Of a stretch of 64,000 nucleotides of DNA, positions 1 to 11,532 are shown one piece after another. Source of the stretch: Asterias amurensis. Taxonomy: Eukaryota > Echinodermata > Asteroidea > Forcipulatida > Asteriidae. Numbering within the stretch: the first letter of the stretch is position 1; each line of letters opens with the position of its first letter. The notes under the pieces were generated by a model. That model had not been told where the DNA came from. It did no database searches and saw only the letters and a list, made by a program, of their open reading frames with translations. The position numbers and the translations under genes were made by a program. The stretch covers positions 20,059,006-20,123,005 of the forward strand of contig NC_092661.1 in the NCBI RefSeq assembly GCF_032118995.1, read 5' to 3'.

Positions 1-602
1 TTATTATTTTCCTATAGCACATGATTCAGTCAGAATGAAGGTAACAGATATAAAATCAGTGTTAGAGCCAGTATCAGAATGAAGGTAACAGATATAAAAT
101 CAGTGTTAGAGCCAGTATCAGAATGAAGGTAACAGATATAAAATCAGTGTTAGAGCCAGTATCAGAATGAAGAGCAGGTTTAGGCTTGAAGGCACACTTG
201 AAGTCAAAATAATAGTCTGTTAAAGTTTAAGGGTCTTCTAGCTCAAAGTCAGACTGAATTTAAAGGGCTGGAGCGTTTAATCAAAGTAAAACAAAACGGA
301 ACAGCTTTGTGTTTTTTCACAATTACCTAATGACTAGTTATTGTTATTATGTATCTACTGCCGTGAAGTAAATTATGAAAACTTGACAGGATAATAATAA
401 GAATCTCTCTTTAAGAAGCAGTGTTAGTTTAGAGGATGAAAACATTGATGTTTCAAATGACAGGTGATTACAACATACCAGTAGAAATATCAGTTTGTTC
501 TCTCATCTATTTTTTCTCCAAAGCAGCACTTTATCCAAGAAGTAGGTTTTGGCTCCTAATCTAAATTCCTTTCACCGTCCACACTTTCTTGTTTTCTAAC
601 AG
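1..602. other. Upstream ATM intron (no exon seen)
   Basis: No coding exon is recognisable here. The first ATM exon that can be supported begins at 945, with decoy copies of its start from 603, so this stretch is presumably intron. It holds a three-copy 44-bp tandem repeat at 31-172, described separately. The residues expected just upstream of the 945 exon by comparison with vertebrate ATM are not encoded here, so the rest of the gene lies to the left of the window. Confidence 0.5.
31..172. repeat. 44-bp tandem repeat, 3 copies
   Basis: Copies start at 31, 75 and 119, with a partial fourth at 163-172. Each copy contains GAATGAAG followed by GTAACA, which resembles a 5' splice site. I could not show that the preceding bases are an exon. 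Copies are identical or nearly so, which suggests recent expansion. Confidence 0.9.
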
Positions 603-944
603 TGACAGTAAATACTTACGTACCCTTCATAAGCAATCTGAGATTGATGAGCTAGAGTTGGGTTCACTTTCCACTCCATGTAGAGTATTAAATCTCACTT
701 TTTTGTTTTCTAACAGTGACAGTAAATACTTACGTACCCTTCATAAGCAATCCGAGATTGATGAGCTAGAGTTGGGTTCACTTTCCACTCAGTGCAGAGT
801 ATTAAATCTCACTTTCTTGTTTTCTAACAGTGACAGTAAATACTTATATACCCTGCATAAGCAATCTGAGATTGATGAGCTAGAGTTGGGTTCACTTTCC
901 ACTCCATGCAGAGTATTAAATCTCACTTTCTTGTTTCCTTACAG
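603..944 (+). repeat. 114-bp tandem copies of an ATM exon start with its acceptor
   Basis: Three extra copies start at 603, 717 and 831, ahead of the true exon at 945. Each has the acceptor (TTTTCTAACAG), about 65 bp matching the first part of the exon, and about 50 bp more. The unit is exactly 114 bp (38 codons), and the ATM reading frame stays open through every copy. Using an upstream acceptor would therefore lengthen the protein by 38 residues per copy with no stop. No good donor is visible inside the units, so exon extension is more likely than separate cassette exons. Confidence 0.9.
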
Positions 945-3900
945 TGACAGTAAATACTTACGTACCCTTCATAAGCAATCTGAGATTGATGAGCTAGAGT
1001 TGGGGTCCATGATGGAAGACAGAGAGAACTTCTTACAGAAAGCGATTGAATGCTACTTAAAGTGTCTTCAGCATGGAAGCCAAGATCATGATATGAGAGT
1101 CTTTAGAGTTTGTTCATTGTGGTTTGATAACTCATCAGATGACTATCTTAATCAACTCATACAGGTTGGTAGTAAGGCTTTTACAGTCCTTTTCACACTA
1201 CTCTATTCCCAGGGGTTGATAATGTCTAGCCCCTTTCACACTACTCTATTCCCAGGGGTTGATAACGGCTAGCCCCTTTCACACTACTCTATTCCCAGGG
1301 GTTGATAACATCCAGCCCCTTTCACACTACTCTATTCCCAGGGGTTGATAACGGCCGGCCCCTTTCACACTACTCTATTCCCAGGGGTTGATAACGGCCG
1401 GCCCCTTTCACACTACTCTATTCCCAGGGGTTGATAACGGCAGGCCCCTTTCACACTACTCTATTCCCAGGGGTTGATAACGGCCGGCCCCTTTCAGGGG
1501 ATGATAATGGCTGGCCCCTTTCACACTACTCTATTCCCAGGGGTTGATAACGGCTGGCCCCTTTCACACTACTCTATTCCCAGGGGTTGATAACGGCCGG
1601 CCCCTTTCACACTACTCTATTCCCAGGGGTTGATAACGGCCGGCCCCTTTCACACTTGGATCCCTTCATCCCTGATCTAACGTGGCAATTGGCCATACCC
1701 CTCAAACACCTTTTTTGCTTCTTGAGTAACTCCGGCCTGTGAAATCTCCGCTTTAAAGTGGAATTCTGCTTTTTTCATTTTCCCATTTTGCGTTTTTCTT
1801 GCACTCTGCTTTTTTTCCCATTTGTTTTATCTTCTTTTTTTTTCATTCGAAATAGATCATCAAGCAGCACGTATCTGGAATCGGAAAGCACTTTAATTGC
1901 GATTTGATTTTGACATGTGAATCGGGGGCTAGACCCAGTAAAATGCTCTGCGTTGGTCTTTCATTGGAGCCGTTGTTAATTTTTCGTTTAGCGCGATGTC
2001 CATTATACATGTACTTCAATGTCATTGTTCCATTGCACCAAGAGAGGGCGCTTTACTGAAAGCTGTATTAAAAAGCCAACACCTTGAGACAAGACTAGGC
2101 ACACATGGTCTTCCCACACAACATACGTATGTTGTGTGTGTATTTTGCGACAAGGAAGGTAAACAAATTATATGCCAGTCAGCGTTCTTGCATAGTGCTT
2201 GTGGAATATCTGTCTAAGCAATGTAATAAAAATATCTTGAGAATGAGGATGCACAACACATTGTTACAATGTAAGAATTGTAGCCTATGTTTCTGTGAAT
2301 GTTTTGTCTGCGCTGCAGTTTAAAATCTTTCCTTGTAGTGCTGGTCCAAAATCGAGACAAGTTTCCCGATAGCCCAAAATCCGGACAACCGTTTTCTGCT
2401 GAGTTTTAAAGGTCACCTTAAGCACATCATAAAACAGCAGTGGGATTTGAATTAATTTTCCCTCCCCAGGGTTACATTTGAAGTTCTTCTCATGTAACTG
2501 CTATTTACTGTGTGTTTGTTTTCTTCAGGAATCTTGTGAGAGAATTGAAAGTCGTAAGTTCTTACCCATGTTGTATCAACTAGCAGCTAGGATGACCACA
2601 AAGACTCAAGATAAACAACTGTTTCATGAAGTACTTAATGAGGTAAAGTCACCCAAGAATATTAATATCACTAAATAGTATACAAATAGTGCAATGGACA
2701 TAATCATTTCAGAAATGGAGTGATTAGGAAGATTTAAACGATATTATTATTGTTATTAATCTTTGTATTTAACAATCTTCAGTTGATAGAGAAGATGGCT
2801 AGGGACCATCCTCATCATGTACTGCCTATTATTCTAGCTCTTGTTATTAATCTTTGTATTTAACAATCTTCAGTTGATAGAGAAGATGGCTAGGGACCAT
2901 CCTCATCATGCACTGTCTATTATTCTAGCTCTTGTTATTAATCTTTGTATTTAACAATCTTCAGTTGATAGAGAAGATGGCTAGGGACCATCCTCATCAT
3001 GCACTGCCTATTATTCTAGCTCTTGTTATTAATCTTTGTATTTAACAATCTTCAGTTGATAGAGAAGATGGCAAGGGACCATCCTCATCATGCACTGCCT
3101 ATTATTCTAACTTTTGTTATTAATCATTATATTTAACAATCTTCAGTTGATAGAGAAGATGGCTAGGGACCATCCTCATCATGCACTGCCTATTATTCTA
3201 GCTCTTGTTATTAATCTTTGTATTTAACAATCTTCAGTTGATAGAGAAGATGGCAAGGGACCATCCTCATCATGCACTGCCTATTATTCTAACTTTTGTT
3301 ATTAATCATTATATTTAACAATCTTCAGTTGATAGAGAAGATGGCAAGGGACCATCCTCATCATGTACTGCCTATTATTCTAGCTCTTGTTATTAATCTT
3401 TGTATTTAACAATCTTCAGTTGATAGAGAAGATGGCTAGGGACCATCCTCATCATGCACTGCCTATTATTCTAACTCTTGTTATTAATCTTTGTATTTAA
3501 CAATCTTCAGTTGATAGAGAAGATGGCTAGGGACCATCCTCATCATGCACTGCCTATTATTCTAGCTCTTGTTATTAATCTTTGTATTTAACAATCATCA
3601 GTTGATAGAGAAGATGGCTAGGGACCATCCTCATCATGCACTGCCTATTATTCTAACTCTTGTTATTAATCATTATATTTAACAATCTTCAGTTGATAGA
3701 GAAGATGGCAAGGGACCATCCTCATCATGCACTGCCTATTATTCTAGCTCTTGCTAATGCAAACAAGGATGCCCTCATCACTGCATCTAAGACTACAGGT
3801 AGACTGGCCCGTACTCCCTCATCAGTCAAAGACTCAGATACCAGCCATGCTGATCAAGTAAGTACAACGATTCATCTATAGTTTGTTTATATACAACGTC

Positions 3901-6900
3901 CAAACAGACAAGGAGACTGGCGGCATTGTAAGTCATCCAGAAGCTGAAGCTGATGGTTTGGAACTCTATTGCTCCTTTTGAAGTTAATAAATAGGCGACT
4001 CAAGTCTTACTCGAGTCCAAGACAGCAACTTGATTCAACAACACTTCTTTGACAGCATTTCAGATGGAACATTTCCCTGGAAGATTTGCACAATTTAAAC
4101 TTAATAACATTTCATAGAGCTGCTAAAGAAGAACATTTCTGCTCAGCAAACATAAGCAGGATACCAGTCATAGATGCTACATATAACATGGTATTTTGGC
4201 TGATAACAATATTCTGGTAATCAAGCTACATTTTGTGCATAAGCAGCTCTATAAATTTGGCACCTGAGCTATCAGCTTATTTATACTAAGAAATCTGTTC
4301 AATTTTAACAGTGAATAATTTTGTACATTGACCTTTAACCTTTAGGCCAGAATGCAAGCAGCTAAAGGCATGTTAGAGCGATTGAGATCTACTCCTAGTA
4401 TTCGTGATATTCTTGCTGGATTAGAGAGACTATCTGATGCTTATATTGAACTGGCTTATTGGGATGTCTCGGATCGCAAGAGAGAAACAGGTTTGTATAC
4501 ACAGTTTCTTACCCTACAGTAAGCACACTGGACTCAAGCTCTGGTGTTTCTCATCAGCACAGTGTGGGTTGGAGTCATGGTCATGACTCTTGTGTACTTA
4601 GGCAAGACACTAAATCATTATTGCTTTGTCCTTAGGATGGTATTATATAATAATAATAGTATCACTCAGTGACTCTCATGGCTTCAGTATCGGTATTCTT
4701 CCTGCAAGGTCTGCGGAGCTACGTTTGTAGTATGAGGCATATTCCGTTACATAGCACAATGGAATGGTTTACAAAGTGCTGTGGTGCAATATGGTGCTGA
4801 TCAGACCAGGAACACCAGGCAAATCTCTTTTCTTTACAATAAGAGCACTAGCTTCTTGTACTTGCATTACACCATGTACGGACCTACAGCAACAATAATG
4901 GTTAAGTGGCTTGCTTAAGGTCACAAGTTTCACGACTGGGTCTCGAACCCACACTCTGGTGTTCTTATCCACTTGGCCACGACATGCCAGTTTTCCAACT
5001 GACACACACGGCGGGTCCATTGGCTTGGCAGAGCATTGCATATGAATGTTTAACACACCAATGTGTAAATAACCCATTAAGGAATGCTCCTATACTTTGG
5101 TATAATGCTACGGTCCAGCAGAACATTCTTGTAGTCCAGTGGATTGTGAGTAAAGGGAGGATGTTGTATTTGGCCAGTGGATGTCAAGTTTCTATGTTTT
5201 TTTTACGTGGACAATAAATAAATCTATTCTATTTGTTCTATTCTTGCAGTTAAGAAGCAGAAGAAACTCCCTGACATTACAATAACAAAAAAACCTATAA
5301 GTCACTCTTTACTTTCCCCAGGAGCCATTCGACTTCCCTCGACTCAACCACTGACTCAACTAGAGCACTTACAACATGTTGCCATGCCAACCATGGAGGT
5401 ACCTATTGATGCAAACTGTCGCTATGACAACATAACTTCGATTGAAGGTTTTGAAGGGACGTTCAAGTTAGCTGGAGGGATTAACCTTCCTAAGATTATT
5501 ACTTGCATCGGATCAGATGGGATCAAGAGGAGGCAGCTTGTTAAGGTAAGAAAGGAAAGCATCATCCAAAACATTTACTGTAACACTCCTAGCTCCTTGA
5601 CTCTACTTACTGCAAGTTAAAGATAACACTCTCAGTAGAAAAAGACAAAACCAGACAAAAAAGACTTAATTTGTAATGATCACGTGCCACATTGTGGTGT
5701 GTCATGGTGAAATGGTTAAGAGAACCCAACTAAAGCTCTGGTGTTTCTGATCAGCAGAGTGTTGGTTCAAGTCCTGGTCATGCCCCTGTATCCTTTAGCA
5801 AGATACTTTACCATAACTGCTTTGTCTTCTGGATTAGACATTAAGCTGTAAGTCCCATGCACTACAATTGGTAATAACTGTAAAAGGACCTACATGTAGA
5901 ACACTTAAGATGGAAGAGTAGGGGTTAACCCTAGTGTTTCTTGTTCACATAACAAGCACCGTTGTTTACAGGTTTCCTCAGGCTTGGGAGCTACAGTGAT
6001 TATGTTAGGGGTTAACCCTAGTGTTTCTTGTTCACATAACAAGCACCGTTGTTTACAGGTTTCCTCAGGCTTGGGAGCTACAGTGATTATGTTCACTTAT
6101 GAGGTATCCTTGATATCATTACCAGAATTATTTAGCAATAATAGTAATTCTCAACTTAAAGGTTTGGGTATTTACGAATGGGAATAAAAGAGTAGTGACT
6201 CAGCCGGTTTTAAACGACCATTTAAGACTTTGTCACTGCTTGCTTTTTGGATTAACTAATGACAAATATTCTTACATAGGGGAAGGATGATCTGAGGCAG
6301 GATGCAGTCATGCAACAAGTGTTCTCATTGGTCAATAAGCTTCTTCAAAGAAATCAAGAAACAAGAAAACGGAGACTGCAAATCAGAACATACAAAGTAA
6401 GATTGTAGGTCATTATCAGTCAAAGGTAGAAACATAGCTAGTTTTTCAAAACCTTGAGGTTGGGCCTAATTGTTATGATTGATAATTATGGAAATTCCAG
6501 ACATAACAAATTATCAAGATATCAATTATATGATGAACAAACCCATTTTACAAGTTAAAATAGCATTCATATTAATAATGTTCACTCAAGTAGCTTCTAA
6601 AACACAATAAGCACTTTGAGATAATAAAGTTCTTTATAAGACTGGGTTATTATAATTACCTATGTGGGATAGCCCCGGAGAATACCTACAACCACAGAAT
6701 GTGACCTTGTTAGTTTTTGTTTCTTGGCCTTTAGATTGTACCTCTTTCTCAGCGTAGTGGCTTACTAGAATGGTGTGAGGGTACAATGCCTATTGGTCAA
6801 TATCTCATTGGGAATCAAAGGACTGACTTTGGAGCTCATAAACGCTACAGACCTCAAGATTGGACATCCATGGAATGCAGATCTAAAATGGCGGTAAGTT

Positions 6901-9900
6901 AGAAATATTCAGTAAGAATTATAATAAGAATGGCTTTCATGTTTCCCTGATCAGTAAAGCATCAATTATCATGAGAGTTGTATTGGTCATTCACATTGGT
7001 TAAATTGCATAAGAGATGCAGAGGAAGACCGATTTGACCCATTACACTGGCATTGCTAGCCCTGGCAAACTTGCAGGAACTAGCTACCCCTGCTTTGGAG
7101 TTGAGTCAAGAGAGACTATCAGGGTTAGCATAACAAGTGTTTATTTCCCAGAAAATTTCTTTGAGAACTAATTTGACGTGTTCACATTTGAATTGTTGTA
7201 ACCCTGGTGTACTCTCTTTAGAAAAAGCTACCCCTGCTTTACAAACCTGTCATTGGTTGAGTGTTTTGAACCACAACGATGCCAGGCTATGCAAGGGGGT
7301 CTACAGTATGTCTTTGACTGTTTTTACAGACACATAACAAAGTTGATAAATTAAATTTTAAAAAACTTATGTTGTGATGTTTTTACTCGTAGCAAGCGCA
7401 CAAAAGCTCTGAACAAGGGAAGAAGTACAGAGAGTATTTGGCTGTGATGGCACATTTCAAACCGGTGTTCCGTCATTTCTTCTTGGAGAAGTTTCCTGAC
7501 CCTGCTGTGTGGCTTGAGAGGAGACTAGCCTACACAAGAAGTGTAGCTACATCCTCTATTGGTAAGACAACTATTTGTTTGTCAGTGAGCAGGTTGTTGG
7601 ACATTGTAGTGTCAAGTTGCTACATTATATTTGCTTGAGTCAAGAATAGCCTACACAAGCTACGCTTGCTGTTCAAATATTCATGTGTTTGAATTTGAAT
7701 AAAAATGATTTTTTAAGAATTATTATGAACTAAGACTTGAAATTTCAAAGAATTTTTAATAGTGATTCACCCATTACAAAATCTGTACTTTCAAACACCT
7801 TCTTTGGCGAAAAGAAATATTTCCAATTGTATTTATTTGTTTGATTGATTGTTTATTAATTTTAGTTGGGTACGTTGTTGGTCTTGGGGACAGACATGTA
7901 CAGAACATCCTGGTGGATTGTAACCTGGCTGAGTTGGTGCACATTGATTTAGGTGAGTAAATATTCTTGATGTCCTCATCAAAATTAATAATCTCTTCAC
8001 TTGTGTTTGGCTCTCTCTGGGTTCTATGTCTATAATATGCATTGATCATGTGAGTGTTATAAGCAGAGATGCATGGACAGATGTTTTTATTAAAGATAAT
8101 TGCCCTAGTTGTACAAATCCAGTGTGATTCTAATGTATTTATAACCCAGTTGATAATGTGAGAATCTAATTCAGTTGATAATGTGTGATTCTAATGTATT
8201 TATAAACCCATTTGATAATGATTGATTGTATTCAGGTGTGGCCTTTGAGCAAGGAAGGATTCTACCAACTCCAGAGACTATTCCCTTTAGGCTTACTAGA
8301 GATCTTGTTGATGGAATGGGTATCGCTGGAGTGGAAGGGGTCTTTAGGAGGTAAGAGAGACCCCCCCCCCACTATTCCCTTTAGGCTTACTAGAGATCTT
8401 GTAGATGGAATGGGTATCGCTGGAGTGGAAGGGGTCTTTAGGAGGTAAGAGAGACACCCCCCCCCACTATTCCCTTTAGGCTTACTAGAGATCTTGTAGA
8501 TGGAATGGGTATCGCTGGAGTGGAAGGGGTCTTTAGGAGGTAAGAGAGACACCCCCCCTCCCACTATTCCCTTTAGGCTTACTAGAGATCTTGTAGACGG
8601 AATGGGTATCGCTGGAGTGGAAGGGGTCTTTAGGAGGTAAGAGAGACACCCCCCCCCCCTCCCACTATTCCCTTTAGGCTTACTAGAGATCTTGTAGATG
8701 GAATGGGTATCACTGGAGTGGAAGGGGTCTTTAGGAGGTAAGAGAGACACCCCCCCCCTCCCACTATTCCCTTTAGGCTTACTAGAGATCTTGTAGATGG
8801 AATGGGTATCGCTGGAGTGGAAGGGGTCTTTAGGAGGTAAGAGAGACACCCCCCCCTCCCACTATTCCCTTTAGGCTTACTAGAGATCTTGTAGATGGAA
8901 TGGGTATCGCTGGAGTGGAAGGGGTCTTTAGGAGGTAAGAGAGACACCCCCACTTTTCCCTTTAGGCTTACTAGAGATCTTGTAGACGGAATGGGTATCA
9001 CTGGAGTGGAAGGGGTCTTTAGGAGGTAAGAGAGACCCCCCTCCCACTATTCCCTTTAGGCTTACTAGAGATCTTGTAGATGGAATGGGTATCGCTGGAG
9101 TGGAAGGGGTCTTTAGGAGGTAAGAGAGACCCCCCTCCCACTATTCCCTTTAGGCTTACTAGAGATCTTGTAGATGGAATGGGTATCGCTGGAGTGGAAG
9201 GGGTCTTTAGGAGGTAAGAGAGACCCCCCCCCCCCCACTATTCCCTTTAGGCTTACTAGAGATCTTGTAGATGGAATGGGTATCGCTGGAGTGGAAGGGG
9301 TCTTTAGGAGGTAAGAGAGACCCCCCCCCCACTATTCCCTTTAGGCTTACTAGAGATCTTGTAGATGGAATGGGTATCGCTGGAGTGGAAGGGGTCTTTA
9401 GGAGGTAAGAGAGACACCCCCCCCCACTATTCCCTTTAGGCTTACTAGAGATCTTGTAGATGGGTATAGCTGGAATGGAAGGGGTCTTTAGGAGGTAAGA
9501 GAGACACCCCCCCCCACTATTCCCTTTAGGCTTACTAGAGATCTTGTAGATGGAATGGGTATCGCTGGAGTGGAAGGGGTCTTTAGGAGGTAAGAGAGAC
9601 ACCCCCCCCACTATTCCCTTTAGGCTTACTAGAGATCTTGTAGATTGAATGGGTATCGCTGGAGTGGAAGGGGTCTTTAGGAGGTAAGAGAGACCCCCCC
9701 CCCCCACTATTCCCTTTAGGCTTACTAGAGATCTTGTAGATGGAATGGGTATCGCTGGAGTGGAAGGGGTCTTTAGGAGGTAAGAGAGACCCCCCCCCCA
9801 CTATTCCCTTTAGGCTTACTAGAGATCTTGTAGATGGAATGGGTATCGCTGGAGTGGAAGGGGTCTTTAGGAGGTAAGAGAGACCCCCCCCCCACTATTC

Positions 9901-11532
9901 CCTTTAGGCTTACTAGAGATCTTGTAGATGGAATGGGTATCGCTGGAGTGGAAGGGGTCTTTAGGAGGTAAGAGAGACACCCCCCCCCCCCCACTATTCC
10001 CTTTAGGCTTACTAGAGATCTTGTAGATGGGTATAGCTGGAGTGGAAGGGGTCTTTAGGAGGTAAGAGAGACACCCCCCCCCCCCCCACTATTCCCTTTA
10101 GGCTTACTAGAGATCTTGTAGATGGAATGGGTATCGCTGGAGTGGAAGGGTCTTTAGGAGGTAAGAGAGCTGCTAAATGAAATTTCTGCCTTGATAAAAA
10201 GAGGATTACCAACCAAATTTCCACATGACTTTCAGGATGAGCAAACATAAGCTGAATACCAGTAACAAGCAATATGCAACAATTGGAAATGTTGTTTGTA
10301 ATCCTGTTTTTATCAAGGAAGAATTTTCATGCTGAGTAAATTTTTATGCTTAGCGGCGCTATGAAATTGGGCCCTGGGCACAATTTGATGGCACTGCTTA
10401 TCATATTAAAGGAAAGTGTCAGCGCTTATGGAAGCAGGAATTCCACGCAGCCATCAAGCATAGTTCATTGGTTAGCAGGGATTTGTTTTTCTTGTGCACA
10501 AGGGTTGTCCACATTACTAGACTATCTTCACTTGGCACAGCTAGTGCAGAAACTTGGTGCTTTCTCTGTAAGTGCAGTATTCACTGGTAAGTTGAATGTT
10601 TCAATCAATATAGTTTTTGACAATGATACTGATTCCGAATTGCTTTGATTGTTTAGGTGTTGTGAGAAGACAATGGATGTAATGCACAACTCACAGGAGG
10701 CTTTGCTCACCATACTCCAGGTAAGGTCATAGGTTACCAACATGTAGGCATTAATTATCCACTAGTAGGGATCTCTGTGTATACAATGTGTATAGTGCTT
10801 TGGGTAGGTAGCATTGCCCCTCATTGAGACCACTTTATTTCACTAGGTTTTGGTCACACAAGTTGTTATTGATAGTTCCTTTTGCCAGTACCAGTGTATC
10901 TCAAAGTCAAGATCCATGCCTTTTGGAGAAGGTGTCAATGATCTTTATGTACATGCAGTAGTCCTAAATAATAGACAGTTCTAGTGGTGACTATTTATTT
11001 TATAATATCTTTACATGTATAGAAAGTAGTGCATTGTGCTATGTAATGATTATAAGTGCCTCCTATTTTATAGATTATGCCTCATTGAGTTGGTACCAGT
11101 GCCTCATTGAGTAGAATTAAGTTTCTCTTATTGAGTCTGTCTGGGTACTAAGTGTTAATGGTTCATGATGATTCTTTTACTACTCATCAGGTACTTCTAT
11201 ACGACCCTCTCTACATCTGGACCATGTCTCCACATAAAGCCATTGCACTCCAACAGCGCCGCGATCGCAACGACCCCGATGCCTCAGACCTCAACACCAC
11301 CGCAACAGACCTTCCAGATGGTGAGACAACCTTCAAAGGTCAAGACAGTAATGATGGGTCAGAGGTTAACAAGGTAGCTGAGAGGGTGGTACTAAGATTA
11401 AGGCAGAAGCTACAGGGTGTAGAGGAGGGGGTCGCAATGAGTGTCAAAGGTCAGGTCAACAGATTAATCCAAGAAGCTACTGATTCTAAGAATCTATGTC
11501 GAGTCTTTCCAGGTTGGCAACCTTGGTTGTAA
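945..11532 (+). CDS. ATM: ATM serine/threonine kinase, C-terminal part
   Basis: DNA double-strand-break checkpoint kinase of the PIKK family; nuclear and activated by MRN. Twelve exons are readable: 945-1164, 2529-2642, 3693-3857, 4346-4490, 5250-5545, 6280-6396, 6735-6893, 7393-7561, 7866-7952, 8236-8350, 10657-10720 and 11191-11532. All phases match and give about 663 residues against roughly 3050 for whole vertebrate ATM. Visible in order: end of the FAT domain ([35 protein letters not shown]); the kinase N-lobe lysine region ([19 protein letters not shown]); catalytic loop [14 protein letters not shown]-equivalent HIDLGVAFEQG; activation region [20 protein letters not shown]; and the FATC end [22 protein letters not shown] with stop TAA at 11530. 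The 5' two-thirds of the gene lies off the left edge. Three exons have tandem copies of their own boundary beside them. Identity is near certain; exact splicing around the arrays is not. Confidence 0.95.
1188..1656. repeat. 43-bp minisatellite just downstream of an ATM exon
   Basis: About ten full copies plus one shortened copy near 1497-1510 begin only about 25 bp after the donor at 1165. Each unit has a pyrimidine-rich CACTACTCTATTCCCAG followed by GGGTTGATAA, so each resembles a 3' splice site. Copies differ mainly at the GGCCGG, GGCTGG and GGCTAG positions. Confidence 0.92.
1657..2528. other. ATM intron remainder
   Basis: Ordinary intronic sequence between the 43-bp minisatellite and the exon at 2529. 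Short open frames at 1843-2323 show no domain or codon signal. Nothing else is recognised. Confidence 0.6.
2740..3692 (+). repeat. 91-bp tandem copies of an ATM exon start with its acceptor
   Basis: Ten copies, spaced 91 bp, precede the true exon start at 3693. Each holds an acceptor (AACAATCTTCAG, or CATCAG in one copy), the first ~55 bp of the exon (codons for [12 protein letters not shown]...), then TTGTTATTAATC. 91 is not a multiple of three, and reading past the exon-like part meets TAA in the linker. Use of an upstream acceptor would thus add a premature stop, unlike the 114-bp array. Small shared variants (GCTAGG versus GCAAGG) recur in more than one copy, suggesting segmental expansion or conversion. 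Confidence 0.92.
4105..4267. mobile_element. Small foldback element (GGGCCCAATTTCAT family)
   Basis: In the ATM intron 3858-4345. The left end (TTTCATAGAGCTGCTAAAG) and the right end (GCATAAGCAGCTCTATAAAT) are inverted copies of each other. The same termini recur at 10166-10374 and 60716-61109, and as fragments near 11540, 13740 and 39560, so this is a dispersed non-autonomous family. No coding capacity. Confidence 0.7.
4505..4760 (+). mobile_element. SINE-like fragment, degraded
   Basis: Contains ACTCAAGCTCTGGTGTTTCT and the downstream GTGTGGGTT-type segment shared with the tRNA-derived SINEs at 5701 and 59862 (- strand). The tRNA-like head is mostly lost. Intronic in ATM. Confidence 0.5.
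4868..4995 (-). mobile_element. tRNA-derived SINE fragment
   Basis: On the minus strand it shows an A-box-like TGGCCAAGTGGATAAG and a B-box-like GGTTCGAGACC about 25 bp downstream, followed by SINE body. It lies in the ATM intron 4491-5249. Pol III internal promoter elements are visible but it has no full tRNA fold. Confidence 0.6.
5701..6170 (+). mobile_element. tRNA-derived SINE with an internal 87-bp duplication
   Basis: The head shows A-box-like TGGTGAAATGGTTAAGAG and B-box-like GGTTCAAGTCC. The body runs through GGGGTTAACCCTAG to CCAGAATTATTT. The same order is found at 59545-59862 on the other strand, which defines the family. The segment starting at 5921 is repeated at 6008, an 87-bp tandem duplication (29 codons long, but not coding). 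Lies in the ATM intron 5546-6279. Confidence 0.7.
6397..8235. other. ATM introns with little structure
   Basis: Introns 6397-6734, 6894-7392, 7562-7865 and 7953-8235 contain no repeat array or gene that I recognise. A 25-bp duplication around AGTTGATAATGTG is visible near 8148-8220. Confidence 0.6.
8280..10170 (+). repeat. About 95-bp tandem array of ATM kinase-exon end plus donor (20 copies)
   Basis: Copy 1 is the 3' part of the true exon 8236-8350. Nineteen more follow, starting near 8371, 8466, 8562, 8662, 8762, 8861, 8951, 9046, 9139, 9237, 9331, 9426, 9516, 9610, 9706, 9800, 9894, 9991 and 10088. Each unit runs from a poly-C tract of variable length, through ACTATTCCCTTTAG (acceptor-like), a 60-nt exon piece and the donor GAG/GTAAGAG. 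The 60-nt piece starts in the phase left by the true exon and has no stop in most copies. Exceptions: units at 9426 and 9991 lack 5 bp, the unit at 9610 has a TGA, and the last lacks one G. Confidence 0.95.
10166..10374. mobile_element. Foldback element abutting the ATM array
   Basis: Directly follows the last array unit (TAAGAGAG/CTGCTAAATG). The arms CTTGATAAAAAGAGGATTAC and its near-complement (GTAATCCTGTTTTTATCAAG) are inverted, and the right end is ATGAAATTGGGCCC. The left end lacks the GGGCCCAATTTCAT expected for the family, so it is truncated where it meets the array. Confidence 0.7.
10721..11190. other. Last ATM intron
   Basis: Intron between the exons ending at 10720 and starting at 11191. 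Contains a short local duplication of GCCTCATTGAG near 11079 and 11101. No gene or mobile element recognised. Confidence 0.6.

Noticed and set aside
8262..9994. Long minus-strand open frames with [19 protein letters not shown] repeats
   Set aside because: They are the reverse complement of the ATM exon-derived array, so their openness is a by-product of the repeated unit.
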